Assembly: GCA_047638815.1 (NCBI GenBank)
Contig: JBLIMR010000071.1
Location: 1-10,323, forward strand
Source of the DNA: JAJRRH01 sp047638815
GTDB lineage: Bacteria > Bacteroidota > Bacteroidia > Flavobacteriales_D > JABDKJ01
DNA: 10,323 nt
Direction: 5' to 3'
Within the stretch, counting starts at the first letter, position 1, and every line of letters starts with the position of its first letter. The notes under the pieces are model-generated. The model was not told the origin of the DNA. It ran no database searches and was given only the letters and a program-made list of their open reading frames with translations. Shown piece by piece: positions 1-6,211 of this stretch. A program made the position numbers and the translations under genes.

Positions 1-358
1 GTGAGATGGCCTGATAAAAAAGCGGGCCGGTGTTGGGGTGAATTTGAATAGCACAAATCGTCCAATCAAATCCGATTTCGGTTAGATTGGGGATTTTAAG
101 GAGATTAAGAATCGTAGTCAAAGAGCGTTGGGAAGCATTTTTTTATCTAGATTTTTTTGATTCGTTTTTTCATCAATTGGAAAAAATGAATAACGTTAAT
201 GCAAAGGAATAAATTTGAAATTAATCACTAACTTAACCCGAAAACAGAACGAAACGATCTACAACAACAGATCTAGACCATTGCCACACAAGCCTTGTCG
301 GTGCTAAGCCCCTCCCCTCACACAATCCAAAGCAAAATCCATATCCCAGGTCCGTTAT
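1..358. repeat. Direct repeat, copy 1 (358 bp, non-coding)
   Basis: This block is repeated base for base at 418-775, an offset of 417 bp; I compared the two and found no difference, including the T7, T7 and T6 runs. The 59 bp at 359-417 lie between the copies and may be the start of the 417-bp unit whose earlier copy falls outside the window. No reading frame of useful length exists in it. It holds a promoter-like TAAATTTG (210-217, matching TAnnTTTG) without a clear upstream TTG, a CCAATC/GATTGG dyad (62-90), and a small GATCT/AGATC hairpin (256-273). The perfect identity implies a recent duplication or an assembly effect, because the window starts exactly where the shared sequence starts. 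Confidence 0.96.
62..90. other. Two-tier dyad inside the repeat (also at 479-507)
   Basis: CCAATC (62-67) pairs with GATTGG (85-90). Inside it CCG (72-74) pairs with CGG (79-81) around an ATTT loop, giving a hairpin with one internal loop. It occurs identically in both repeat copies. It could be an RNA fold or a protein site. Because the copies are identical there is no covariation to test it with inside this window. Confidence 0.4.
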
Positions 359-396
359 AGGTCATTGCATTACACCCAAATTTAACGGCTTGTTGT
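286..396. other. Interrupted inverted repeat across the repeat-unit junction
   Basis: CCGTTA (352-357) is exactly complementary to TAACGG (383-388), 25 bp apart. Reading outward, GGCTTGTTGT (387-396) can pair with ACACAAGCC (286-294) with one bulged base. The right arm is thus a continuous 14-bp stretch, while the left arm is split by about 57 bp. This could be a recombination-site remnant. Short dyads like this can also arise by chance in a region of this size. Confidence 0.28.
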
Positions 397-417
397 AACA
401 TAAACGAGATAAAAAAA

Positions 418-775
418 GTGAGATGGCCTGATAAAAAAGCGGGCCGGTGTTGGGGTGAATTTGAATAGCACAAATCGTCCAATCAAATCCGATTTCGGTT
501 AGATTGGGGATTTTAAGGAGATTAAGAATCGTAGTCAAAGAGCGTTGGGAAGCATTTTTTTATCTAGATTTTTTTGATTCGTTTTTTCATCAATTGGAAA
601 AAATGAATAACGTTAATGCAAAGGAATAAATTTGAAATTAATCACTAACTTAACCCGAAAACAGAACGAAACGATCTACAACAACAGATCTAGACCATTG
701 CCACACAAGCCTTGTCGGTGCTAAGCCCCTCCCCTCACACAATCCAAAGCAAAATCCATATCCCAGGTCCGTTAT
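418..775. repeat. Direct repeat, copy 2 (358 bp, non-coding)
   Basis: This is the second perfect copy of the block at 1-358. Identity ends after the word CCGTTAT: the first copy continues as AGGTCATTGC (359 on) and this one as GATCCATTAA (776 on). The complete unit would be 359-775 (417 bp). The same internal features recur, including the TAAATTTG word at 627-634 and the CCAATC/GATTGG dyad at 479-507. The function is unknown. A non-coding mobile cassette, a structured-RNA element, or a simple tandem duplication would all fit. Confidence 0.96.
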
Positions 776-1005
776 GATCCATTAAAAAAGAAAAAATAAT
801 TCCAGATGTATTTGAGATAATAATCAATAAAGAAGAACTTAATAAGTTTAGTTCAGGATCATTTGAGACTGACCATGGTTTAACCTCGGAAAAATATTTG
901 TTTTTAAACGATCATCCCGTGGCACTAATTTATGATCTTGAAAAATATCATGATCAATTTAGCTTTGATTCTAATCAGTATATTTCGCTTAGTCTTATCA
1001 GTTAG
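774..1005 (+). pseudogene. Small unknown gene, start disrupted (about 75 codons)
   Basis: A 75-codon open frame runs from 778 to the TAG at 1003-1005 and reads IKKEKIIPDVFEIIINKEEL..., ending SLSLIS. It has protein-like composition (acidic, Ile/Leu/Asn-rich) but no ATG, GTG or TTG near its start, and an in-frame TGA lies immediately before it at 775-777. An ATG at 774 opens the neighbouring frame but stops at TAA 783-785; removing a single base near 783 would join that ATG to this frame. So it is either frameshifted at its fourth codon or cut at the edge of the repeat, which ends at 775. I recognise no family. It sits 11 bp before the next small gene, as if the two were an operon. A sequencing error in the A-run is possible. 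Confidence 0.45.
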
Positions 1006-1016
1006 CTATAGAGAAT

Positions 1017-1166
1017 ATGGAAATTAAAATAAATAACGCCAAAACCATTCTAGACTTGTTAGATGAAGCCTTGTTTATTTATGAAGCAGATTGTGATCAA
1101 TGTAATTTAAAATCTTTTAATATGTCTGAATACGGGCTTAATGAATTGTTAAACAACGATTTATAG
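1017..1166 (+). CDS. Small hypothetical protein, 49 aa
   Basis: The ATG at 1017 gives MEIKINNAKTILDLLDEALF and continues to TAG at 1164-1166. The protein is acidic, with a predicted amphipathic N-terminal helix (residues 8-22) and a CDQC pair at residues 26-29. I do not recognise it. It follows the disrupted small gene by 11 bp on the same strand and is followed 40 bp later by an attC-like hairpin, so the pair looks like the cargo of a cassette. Possible roles such as an antitoxin or an immunity protein are speculation. The short length limits confidence that it is translated, although the sequence is far from random in composition. Confidence 0.4.
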   Translation: MEIKINNAKTILDLLDEALFIYEADCDQCNLKSFNMSEYGLNELLNNDL

Positions 1167-1206
1167 CCTATTGACATTAATCTAAAAGCATTCACAATTA
1201 GAAAGT

Positions 1207-1266
1207 AAAACGGAACACAACAACATGTAATATGTATTAAAACGCAACTTACATTTGATACGTTAT
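1207..1266 (+). other. attC-like imperfect hairpin (possible cassette recombination site)
   Basis: The outer arms AAAACG (1207-1212) and CGTTAT (1261-1266) are complementary at five of six positions. The inner arms are CAA-C-ATGTAA (1221-1230) and TTACAT-TTG (1249-1257), which pair fully if C1224 is left extrahelical. An outer box, an unpaired spacer, an inner stem with a one-base bulge, and the end word CGTTAT resemble the folded bottom-strand attC sites of integron cassettes, at about 60 bp. The end word is the one at which the upstream repeat copies diverge. No integrase gene is in the window, and GTTAT is not a perfect GTTRRRY core, so this remains a candidate only. Confidence 0.33.
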
Positions 1267-1316
1267 GTGCAAACATAAGAGTCACCCTTTAAGACAAAGG
1301 ACCATACAAATAATAA

Positions 1317-1421
1317 TATTATGAAATTCCAGTTGGTATTATTGAAGCAAAGGACATTGGAGATAAAGACCTTGAAGGAGCAAAGAAAACAGGAAACAAA
1401 GAACTGTATGTTTTTATCTCT
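1317..1421 (+). pseudogene. Fragment of an N-6 DNA methylase / restriction enzyme
   Basis: An open frame beginning after the TAA at 1314-1316 reads IPVGIIEAKDIGDKDLEG followed by AKKTGNKEL. This closely resembles the early segment of large adenine-methylase restriction-modification proteins (type IIG/ISP-like), where an aromatic or Ile residue precedes IEAKDIG and a Lys/Asn/Glu/Gln-rich stretch follows. In those proteins the segment belongs to the nuclease-associated N-terminal region. Only about 30 residues remain, and neither the start of the gene nor the methylase domain is present. The frame runs on without a stop into the next scrap and then the large secreted protein, which is coincidental. 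The family match is from memory of the motif. Confidence 0.55.
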
Positions 1422-1445
1422 GTGTATCACCTAAGATTACTAAGA

Positions 1446-1508
1446 GTGAACTCTAATTATACAAATAGAAATAAAACAGAAGCCGCACGTAGGCTTAATA
1501 TTGAACAA
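1446..1508 (+). pseudogene. Fragment of a Fis-type helix-turn-helix (NtrC-family tail)
   Basis: The same open frame continues as NSNYTNRNKTEAARRLNIEQ up to the ATG of the next gene. The core NKTEAARRLNI is the hallmark of the C-terminal Fis-like DNA-binding helix of sigma-54-dependent (NtrC/AtoC-type) response regulators, which normally continues into an R-TLYRKL helix. Here the continuation is missing and the signal peptide of the secreted protein starts instead. I read it as debris left by a rearrangement that placed the secreted-protein gene here. It is too short to be certain. Confidence 0.42.
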
Positions 1509-4500
1509 ATGAAAAGAATTTTATTGAATAGTATAATCATTCTGCTGTTTTTCCCGAATGTAAATTTCGGGCAATCGCCTACCATGGGTACCATTGAGAA
1601 TTTCGTTTTCTTTACTTCAGATGGAGCTATTACTGCTACAGCACCTTACCAGATTACAGGGGATATTGGAAGAGCTGTTGCTACAGGAGTCTTTACTGTG
1701 CCACAAAATGTGAATGGGTTGCTTAGTAACGTTACTCCTGCAGCTGTTACTGCACAAGCAGCTACTGATTTAACTGCTCTTTGCGCTGATTTAAATAATA
1801 CTAGTACTCGACCAAATACCGGTACTCCTGCAGCTCAACTTGGAGGGGTAACCTACCCTCCTGGGGTGTATGATTTTGCTGGAGCTACAACAATGACGGG
1901 AACAATGACACTAGATGCAGGAGGCGATCCCAATGCTCTCTTTATTTTTAGGTTAGTAGGAGCTTGTACCCCTGATGGTACTGCCATAGTTGAATTAGCG
2001 GATGGAGCATTGGCTTGTAATGTGTTTTTTATTATAACCGGGGCTATAGCTGCTGCAGGAGGTGCGGATTTGAAAGGAAATTTTATTGCAAACCCTGGAG
2101 CAGTAACCGTGGGTACAGGATCTTCTCTTGAAGGAAGATTACTAGCCTCTGGAGGTGGTGGAGCTATAACTTTTGGCACAGGCACAGCTAGTGCACCACT
2201 CGGTTGTGGAGAGCCTACATTAACAGGGCCTACTGCTCCAAGTCTAGGTGAAGCAGATTGCTATGCTTTGTTTTCATCAGATGCCGGAGTTTTAGGTGTT
2301 GCCAATACAGGAACTACCTATATTAATGGAGACGTGGGTACCAATGGGGGAGCCGGGCTTGTTTCTGGGTTCAATGCTGCATTAATAACAGGTAACATTC
2401 ATAGTAGTCCTGATGCATCAACAGCTACTTGTGCAACAGATGTTGCAACTGCACTCACCGATCTAGATGCGATAACAGAGGATATAGAATTATTATTTCC
2501 GGCTGCTTTTGGAAACCAACAAGTACTAACTCCACACACATACTTAATGAATGGTAATGTAACACTTACCGATACAATTTTCTTAAATGCCAGAGGTGTT
2601 GAAAGTGCTGTATTCGTCTTTAAGATAGTAGGTGGTTCCTTTACAGCTATGTCCAACTCAGTAGTAATGTTAATTGATGGGGCACTTTCTACCAATGTAT
2701 ATTGGATGGTAGATGATGCCGTAGTAATAAATTCAGGGACAAAGATGAAAGGAACTGTTATTGTTGATGGCGATGAAATTACAATGAACAGTAGCAGTGA
2801 GCTAGAAGGCCGTCTATTAACAACTTTAGGTGCAGTAACTGTTGATGAAATATCAGTGTCTAAAACTGACAATTGCTTCGCACCTATAGCTCCATATCTA
2901 GGTCCCGCTCCAGATATGGGTAATATGACTGATTTTGTTTTTTTTAGTTCTATAGGTTCCATTACCATTACAGATCCTTCTCAGGTAACAGGAGACATAG
3001 GTGCAGATGCCGGAAGTATTACAGTGACACAAAACATAAATGGGACGGAGTATAACGCTGATCCTACGACAACTCAAGGTGTAATAGATTTGGGTAGCTT
3101 ATATACAAGTTTAAATACTACGGCATCAACATCAACACATAGCTTAGTAATAGGTAATGGTGAGGCTCTTAATGGCCAAGTATACGCTATTACAGGTGCA
3201 GCAACATTAAATGGAAATTTAACTTTAGATGGTCAGGGAAATGCTAATTCGATATTTATTTTCAACATTTCCTCAACATTAGACATAGGAGCAAATGCTC
3301 AAATTATTTTAACAAATGGTGCTTTGGCTTGCAATGTGTTCTGGGTAACTGAAGGAGACATAACCTTTTCAACAGGAACGACCATGAAAGGAACCTTTAT
3401 CGCAAACAATGCTGATATAAATTATTCCTCCAATGCAGATTTAGAAGGTAGGTTACTTGTAACTGCAGGAGATATTGGGTTTAACACTGGTACCGCATAT
3501 ACTCCTTTGGGTTGTACAGTTGCGGCTTTAACAGGTCCAGCCGCTCCAGATCTTGCCTCTGCTATCTGTTTTGGGATATTTTCATCCAATGGAAACGTAA
3601 CTAATTCTGGCGGAACAACAAGCGTTAATGGAGATGTTGGCACCAACGTTGGAACAGCAACCGGTTTTGATTCTGACCATGTATCTTATATTATCTACAC
3701 GGTTCCTGACGCTACAACCGGAGTCTGCGCAACAGATGTAAATGCGGCTTATACATACCTTAACGGATTAACGGATGATATTGAATTGGAATTTCCAACA
3801 TTGTTTGGAGACAAACAAATACTAACCCCTCACATTTACAAAGTAACTGGCAATACAACCCTAACGGATACTCTCTTTTTTGATGCACAAGGAAATTCTA
3901 GTGGAGTTTTTGTAATTCAAATAGACGGTGACTTTACGGCTAACTCATCTTCTGTAGTAACCTTAATTAATGGTGCTCTTGCCGAAAACATTTATTGGAG
4001 AATTGATGGAGCAATTTCTACAGCCACTGTATCGAAACTAAAAGGGACTGTAATTGGTAATTCAACTATTAATATGGCTAGTGGTTGCTTTGTAGAAGGG
4101 CGGGTGTTTTCTACAGGGGGAAACATAACGGTTAATGCATTAACCGTTTCTAAAGCAATACCTTGTGTACCTCCATTTAGTCCAAGTGAAGGCCCAGTTG
4201 TTGACTTAGGAGCAGCTGCCAGCTTTATCATCTTTACTAAAGCTGGAGTTACAACCAATAGCACAGCAAACAATGCTCTTACAGGAGATGTTGGTTCAGG
4301 CGCTGGTGCCATACTCCCTGATCCTCCTCCCACTCTAATAGGCAATTATTATGATGATACTACACCCGAATCAGCTGCTGCTGCAATAGATTTACAAGCT
4401 GCCTATGATTTATTGATTAATATGACAGCTACAGTTACTACACATGGTGCATCATATGGAAATGGCGATACTTTAACTACTGGAGTATATGAAAATACCG

Positions 4501-5378
4501 GGGCATGGAATATTACTGGAGATCTATATTTAGATGCAGAAGATGATCCAAACAATTTTTTTATTTTCCGAAGCAATGGAGCTCTAACATCTCCTGCTGG
4601 TTCAGAAATTCATTTAATCAGAGGTGCTGTGTCTTGTAATATTTATTGGGCAACAACTGCTGGAGCTGCAATAAGCTTTGCTGCAAATACAATTATGAAG
4701 GGTATGTTTATCGCAGGTGGAGCCAATACTTTTGCTGGTGCCGATCTTGAGGGAGGTATATATACTGTAGCTGGAGCTGCGGGTATTACCGCAGGCACAG
4801 CAAAAATAACCAATTGCCCTTATCCTCCGCCTCAACTGCCTCTACCTGTAGAATTACTGTCTTTTACAGGCGAGTGTAATTCTGATAACATTGAATTTAA
4901 CTGGAGTACTGCATCAGAAATAAACAACGATTATTTTTCAATAGAACGAAGTATTGATGCTATTACCTGGCGGATTGTTACTACAGTTGATGGTGCAGGT
5001 AATTCAACCTCAATTAAGAATTATTATTATATTGATGAACGCCAGTATGATGACATTTCTTATTACCGTTTAAAACAGACTGACTTTAATGGGCAATTTA
5101 AATACTCTGCTATTATTGCAGTTGAAAAATGTGGAGAAGATATATCTGAATTATCTATTTATCCTAATCCTGCAAGCGAAACACTCAACTTATTCTATGG
5201 AGGAGATAAAAGTCGGATTATTTCAATATCAATTTATAACCTATTGGGAGAAATGGTTTACTATTCTGATTTTTTTCAATCAAAAATTGTGTTTGAAAAC
5301 AAATTAAATGGTTTGAATTTTCTTCATTTTAATTTGGCTTCAAAAAATATTGTTAAAAAATTCATTGTTGTTGATTAA
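1509..5378 (+). CDS. Secreted protein with five DUF3494 ice-binding-like domains and T9SS sorting domain
   Basis: This is a 1289-residue secreted protein. I chose the ATG at 1509 because it opens a classic signal peptide (residues 1-21, cleavage likely after NFG before Q22); the frame stays open upstream to 1317, so a GTG at 1422 would wrongly add 29 residues of debris. Residues 26-237, 238-462, 463-673, 674-889 and 890-1109 are five copies of the DUF3494 beta-solenoid domain. Its marks are TGDIG or NGDVGTN, PGVY, LDAQGNxxxIFIF, LINGALAxNVFW, MKGTFIA and LEGRLL. Residues 1110-1205 (LPVELLSFTGE onward) form the linker/fibronectin-like module typical before sorting signals. Residues 1211-1289 (LSIYPNPASETL to KKFIVVD) are a type A T9SS sorting domain. 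The protein is therefore exported by Sec, moved across the outer membrane by type IX secretion, and released or anchored on the surface. Ice binding or adhesion is known for some family members; for this protein it is inference. Confidence 0.93.
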   Translation: MKRILLNSIIILLFFPNVNFGQSPTMGTIENFVFFTSDGAITATAPYQITGDIGRAVATGVFTVPQNVNGLLSNVTPAAVTAQAATDLTALCADLNNTSTRPNTGTPAAQLGGVTYPPGVYDFAGATTMTGTMTLDAGGDPNALFIFRLVGACTPDGTAIVELADGALACNVFFIITGAIAAAGGADLKGNFIANPGAVTVGTGSSLEGRLLASGGGGAITFGTGTASAPLGCGEPTLTGPTAPSLGEADCYALFSSDAGVLGVANTGTTYINGDVGTNGGAGLVSGFNAALITGNIHSSPDASTATCATDVATALTDLDAITEDIELLFPAAFGNQQVLTPHTYLMNGNVTLTDTIFLNARGVESAVFVFKIVGGSFTAMSNSVVMLIDGALSTNVYWMVDDAVVINSGTKMKGTVIVDGDEITMNSSSELEGRLLTTLGAVTVDEISVSKTDNCFAPIAPYLGPAPDMGNMTDFVFFSSIGSITITDPSQVTGDIGADAGSITVTQNINGTEYNADPTTTQGVIDLGSLYTSLNTTASTSTHSLVIGNGEALNGQVYAITGAATLNGNLTLDGQGNANSIFIFNISSTLDIGANAQIILTNGALACNVFWVTEGDITFSTGTTMKGTFIANNADINYSSNADLEGRLLVTAGDIGFNTGTAYTPLGCTVAALTGPAAPDLASAICFGIFSSNGNVTNSGGTTSVNGDVGTNVGTATGFDSDHVSYIIYTVPDATTGVCATDVNAAYTYLNGLTDDIELEFPTLFGDKQILTPHIYKVTGNTTLTDTLFFDAQGNSSGVFVIQIDGDFTANSSSVVTLINGALAENIYWRIDGAISTATVSKLKGTVIGNSTINMASGCFVEGRVFSTGGNITVNALTVSKAIPCVPPFSPSEGPVVDLGAAASFIIFTKAGVTTNSTANNALTGDVGSGAGAILPDPPPTLIGNYYDDTTPESAAAAIDLQAAYDLLINMTATVTTHGASYGNGDTLTTGVYENTGAWNITGDLYLDAEDDPNNFFIFRSNGALTSPAGSEIHLIRGAVSCNIYWATTAGAAISFAANTIMKGMFIAGGANTFAGADLEGGIYTVAGAAGITAGTAKITNCPYPPPQLPLPVELLSFTGECNSDNIEFNWSTASEINNDYFSIERSIDAITWRIVTTVDGAGNSTSIKNYYYIDERQYDDISYYRLKQTDFNGQFKYSAIIAVEKCGEDISELSIYPNPASETLNLFYGGDKSRIISISIYNLLGEMVYYSDFFQSKIVFENKLNGLNFLHFNLASKNIVKKFIVVD
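1584..4835 (+). repeat. Five protein-level domain repeats in alternating A-B-A-B-A order
   Basis: The domains occupy 1584-2219, 2220-2894, 2895-3527, 3528-4175 and 4176-4835. Domains 1, 3 and 5 carry Cys-Asn in the xCN(V/I)(F/Y)(F/W) motif, and domains 1 and 3 end with PLGC. Domains 2 and 4 lack that Cys (TNVYW, ENIYW) but have an early Cys (DCYALF, ICFGIF), a TCATD or VCATD motif, and the shared segment DDIEL-FP--FG--Q-LTPH-Y. The similarity of 1 to 3 and of 2 to 4 suggests that a two-domain unit was duplicated. The copies are clearly diverged at DNA level, so the duplication is old. Confidence 0.85.
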
Positions 5379-5525
5379 AGAAATGCTCCAGAGGTATTTG
5401 GTTGGATATTATTTTAACTACAATATAAGCGGGTATATGATGGCATTATTTAATCTGACCTAACTGAAACTAATAAAAAATAGACCCAATAAAAAGTAAA
5501 ATTTATCAAACGAAATGAACGCCAG

Positions 5526-5552
5526 CACCTAAAAAGCATAGGGGTTTTGGTG
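5526..5552. other. Imperfect hairpin CACC(T)AAAA / TTTTGGTG
   Basis: CACC-T-AAAA (5526-5534) pairs with TTTTGGTG (5545-5552) with one bulged T and a 10-nt loop. It stands between two convergent genes, so a bidirectional terminator is conceivable, but no T-run follows directly on either strand. Confidence 0.3.
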
Positions 5553-5658
5553 GTAAATTGAAAGTTTTTAGCTTCAATTGAAACCCGCCAAACCAAAATT
5601 TTGATAACGAAAAAATAAATATAAAAACATTTGGCTTGGCTAAGTGGTAAACTGAAAG
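5551..5658. repeat. Short direct repeat TGGTAAAYTGAAAG, two copies
   Basis: The word occurs at 5551-5564 (TGGTAAATTGAAAG) and 5645-5658 (TGGTAAACTGAAAG), matching at 13 of 14 positions, 94 bp apart. In both places a TTCAA or TTTCAAAA word follows and can fold back on TTGAAAG. At the first copy AATTGAAAG (5556-5564) pairs with CTTCAATT (5572-5579) with one bulge. The pair may be remnants of a duplicated small element. Confidence 0.45.
5587..5640. repeat. Inverted repeat, 11-bp arms with one mismatch
   Basis: GCCAAACCAAA (5587-5597) is complementary to TTTGGCTTGGC (5630-5640) at 10 of 11 positions. The single mismatch becomes a G-T pair on the minus strand. The 32-bp loop is AT-rich and contains CGTTATC in the minus-strand reading, the same CGTTAT word seen at the repeat junctions near 354, 771 and 1261. 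It may be a recombination-site relic or a transcription stop; the sequence alone does not decide. Confidence 0.45.
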
Positions 5659-5705
5659 GGTTGTGTTTCAAAATCCCCTACGTTTCTTAGCCGGGTCGTT
5701 GTATG

Positions 5706-5723
5706 CCTTAACGTACATTAAGG
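5706..5723. other. Perfect 6-bp dyad CCTTAA / TTAAGG
   Basis: CCTTAA (5706-5711) and TTAAGG (5718-5723) flank a 6-nt loop, 38 bp beyond the stop of the DUF2141 gene. It could end transcription of the minus-strand operon, but it lacks the following T-run, so the role is uncertain. Confidence 0.25.
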
Positions 5724-5761
5724 GATCTACCATACCCCAGAATAGCTTCACTTTATTTCTA

Positions 5762-6211
5762 TTACATATAAATTACCTTAACCTTGATCAAAGTGTCTGC
5801 ATTCATAAGAAAACTAGCCTTTGAAAAATTTGGTCTACTACTGAGTCCTATTGATTGATAATTGGAAAAACCAATTCCTTCAATTGGAAGAACCCATCCC
5901 TTATCTAATTTGCTATCCATATCTTCATCGTGCAAAATATTCAAAGCGTATGTACCAATTGGTAAGTTATTGAAAGTAATCGTTGATGAATGATTAACAA
6001 TCTCTGATGACAGTTTCTTGTAGTATTTTTTATACTTTTCATCTGGGATAGATCCATCCTCATTGTAAAGAGCAAATTGAACATTTCCAATATCGTTTCT
6101 TAGGTTATCGACTTTTACAGTTAAAGAACCGCCATCAACTTGGGTAAAGTTAAAAGAACTAAAGAGTATTATCCCTGAAAACAGAAGACATATTATTTTT
6201 GGTACGTTCAT
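5762..6211 (-). CDS. DUF2141 family secreted protein, 149 aa
   Basis: The protein has a signal peptide (residues 1 to about 23) and then a single beta-sandwich domain of the DUF2141 type. The family marks are visible: an early LTVKVDNLRNDIGNVQFALYN strand pair, LPIGTYAL (residues 83-90), the acidic HDEDMDSKLD (94-103) that resembles a metal-binding loop, and PIEGIGFSN (109-117). Its length is normal for the family. Such proteins are common, probably periplasmic, in Bacteroidota and Proteobacteria, and their biochemical role is not established. It is the last gene of the minus-strand operon; its ATG overlaps the stop of the upstream membrane-protein gene (ATGA, 6208-6211), so translation is probably coupled. 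Confidence 0.9.
   Translation of the reverse strand: MNVPKIICLLFSGIILFSSFNFTQVDGGSLTVKVDNLRNDIGNVQFALYNEDGSIPDEKYKKYYKKLSSEIVNHSSTITFNNLPIGTYALNILHDEDMDSKLDKGWVLPIEGIGFSNYQSIGLSSRPNFSKASFLMNADTLIKVKVIYM

Larger units (their letters stand above)
5379..5761. other. Intergenic region between convergent genes, dyad-rich, no gene called
   Basis: This gap lies between the stop of the secreted-protein gene and the stop of the last gene of the minus-strand operon. No frame is convincing; a 73-codon minus-strand frame (5450-5671) has a poor, aromatic-rich composition. I see no hairpin followed by a T-run that would make a clear terminator for either gene; the weak AAATGCTC/GGTATTT pairing at 5381-5399 needs G-T pairs. 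The stretch 5520-5725 holds several inverted repeats and one short direct repeat, listed separately. Confidence 0.6.

Noticed and set aside
1422..1508. GTG at 1422 as the start of the large secreted protein
   Set aside because: It would put 29 residues of HTH-like debris in front of a perfect signal peptide that begins at the ATG at 1509.
1853..4835. Several minus-strand frames of 70-190 codons (for example 1853-2185, 2399-2968, 3422-3646, 3992-4345, 4614-4835)
   Set aside because: They lie opposite the repetitive secreted-protein gene, are rich in Pro, Ala, Ser and Val as expected for its antisense, and resemble no family.
5450..5671. Minus-strand frame of 73 codons in the convergent gap
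   Set aside because: Aromatic- and Phe/Tyr-rich composition, no family resemblance, and it runs through several dyads and a direct repeat.
5634..5696. tRNA-like words (GGCTAAGTGGTAAA ... TTTCAAAATCCCC)
   Set aside because: The D-arm-like and T-arm-like words do not come with an anticodon arm or matching stems, and the first word is part of a local direct repeat.
5668..5769. Minus-strand fragment reading KVKLFWGMVDPLMYVKAYND and ending KKRRGF
   Set aside because: It looks protein-like, but it is only about 33 codons, has no start and overlaps the DUF2141 stop in another frame; I know no matching family. A BLASTP of it would be worth running.
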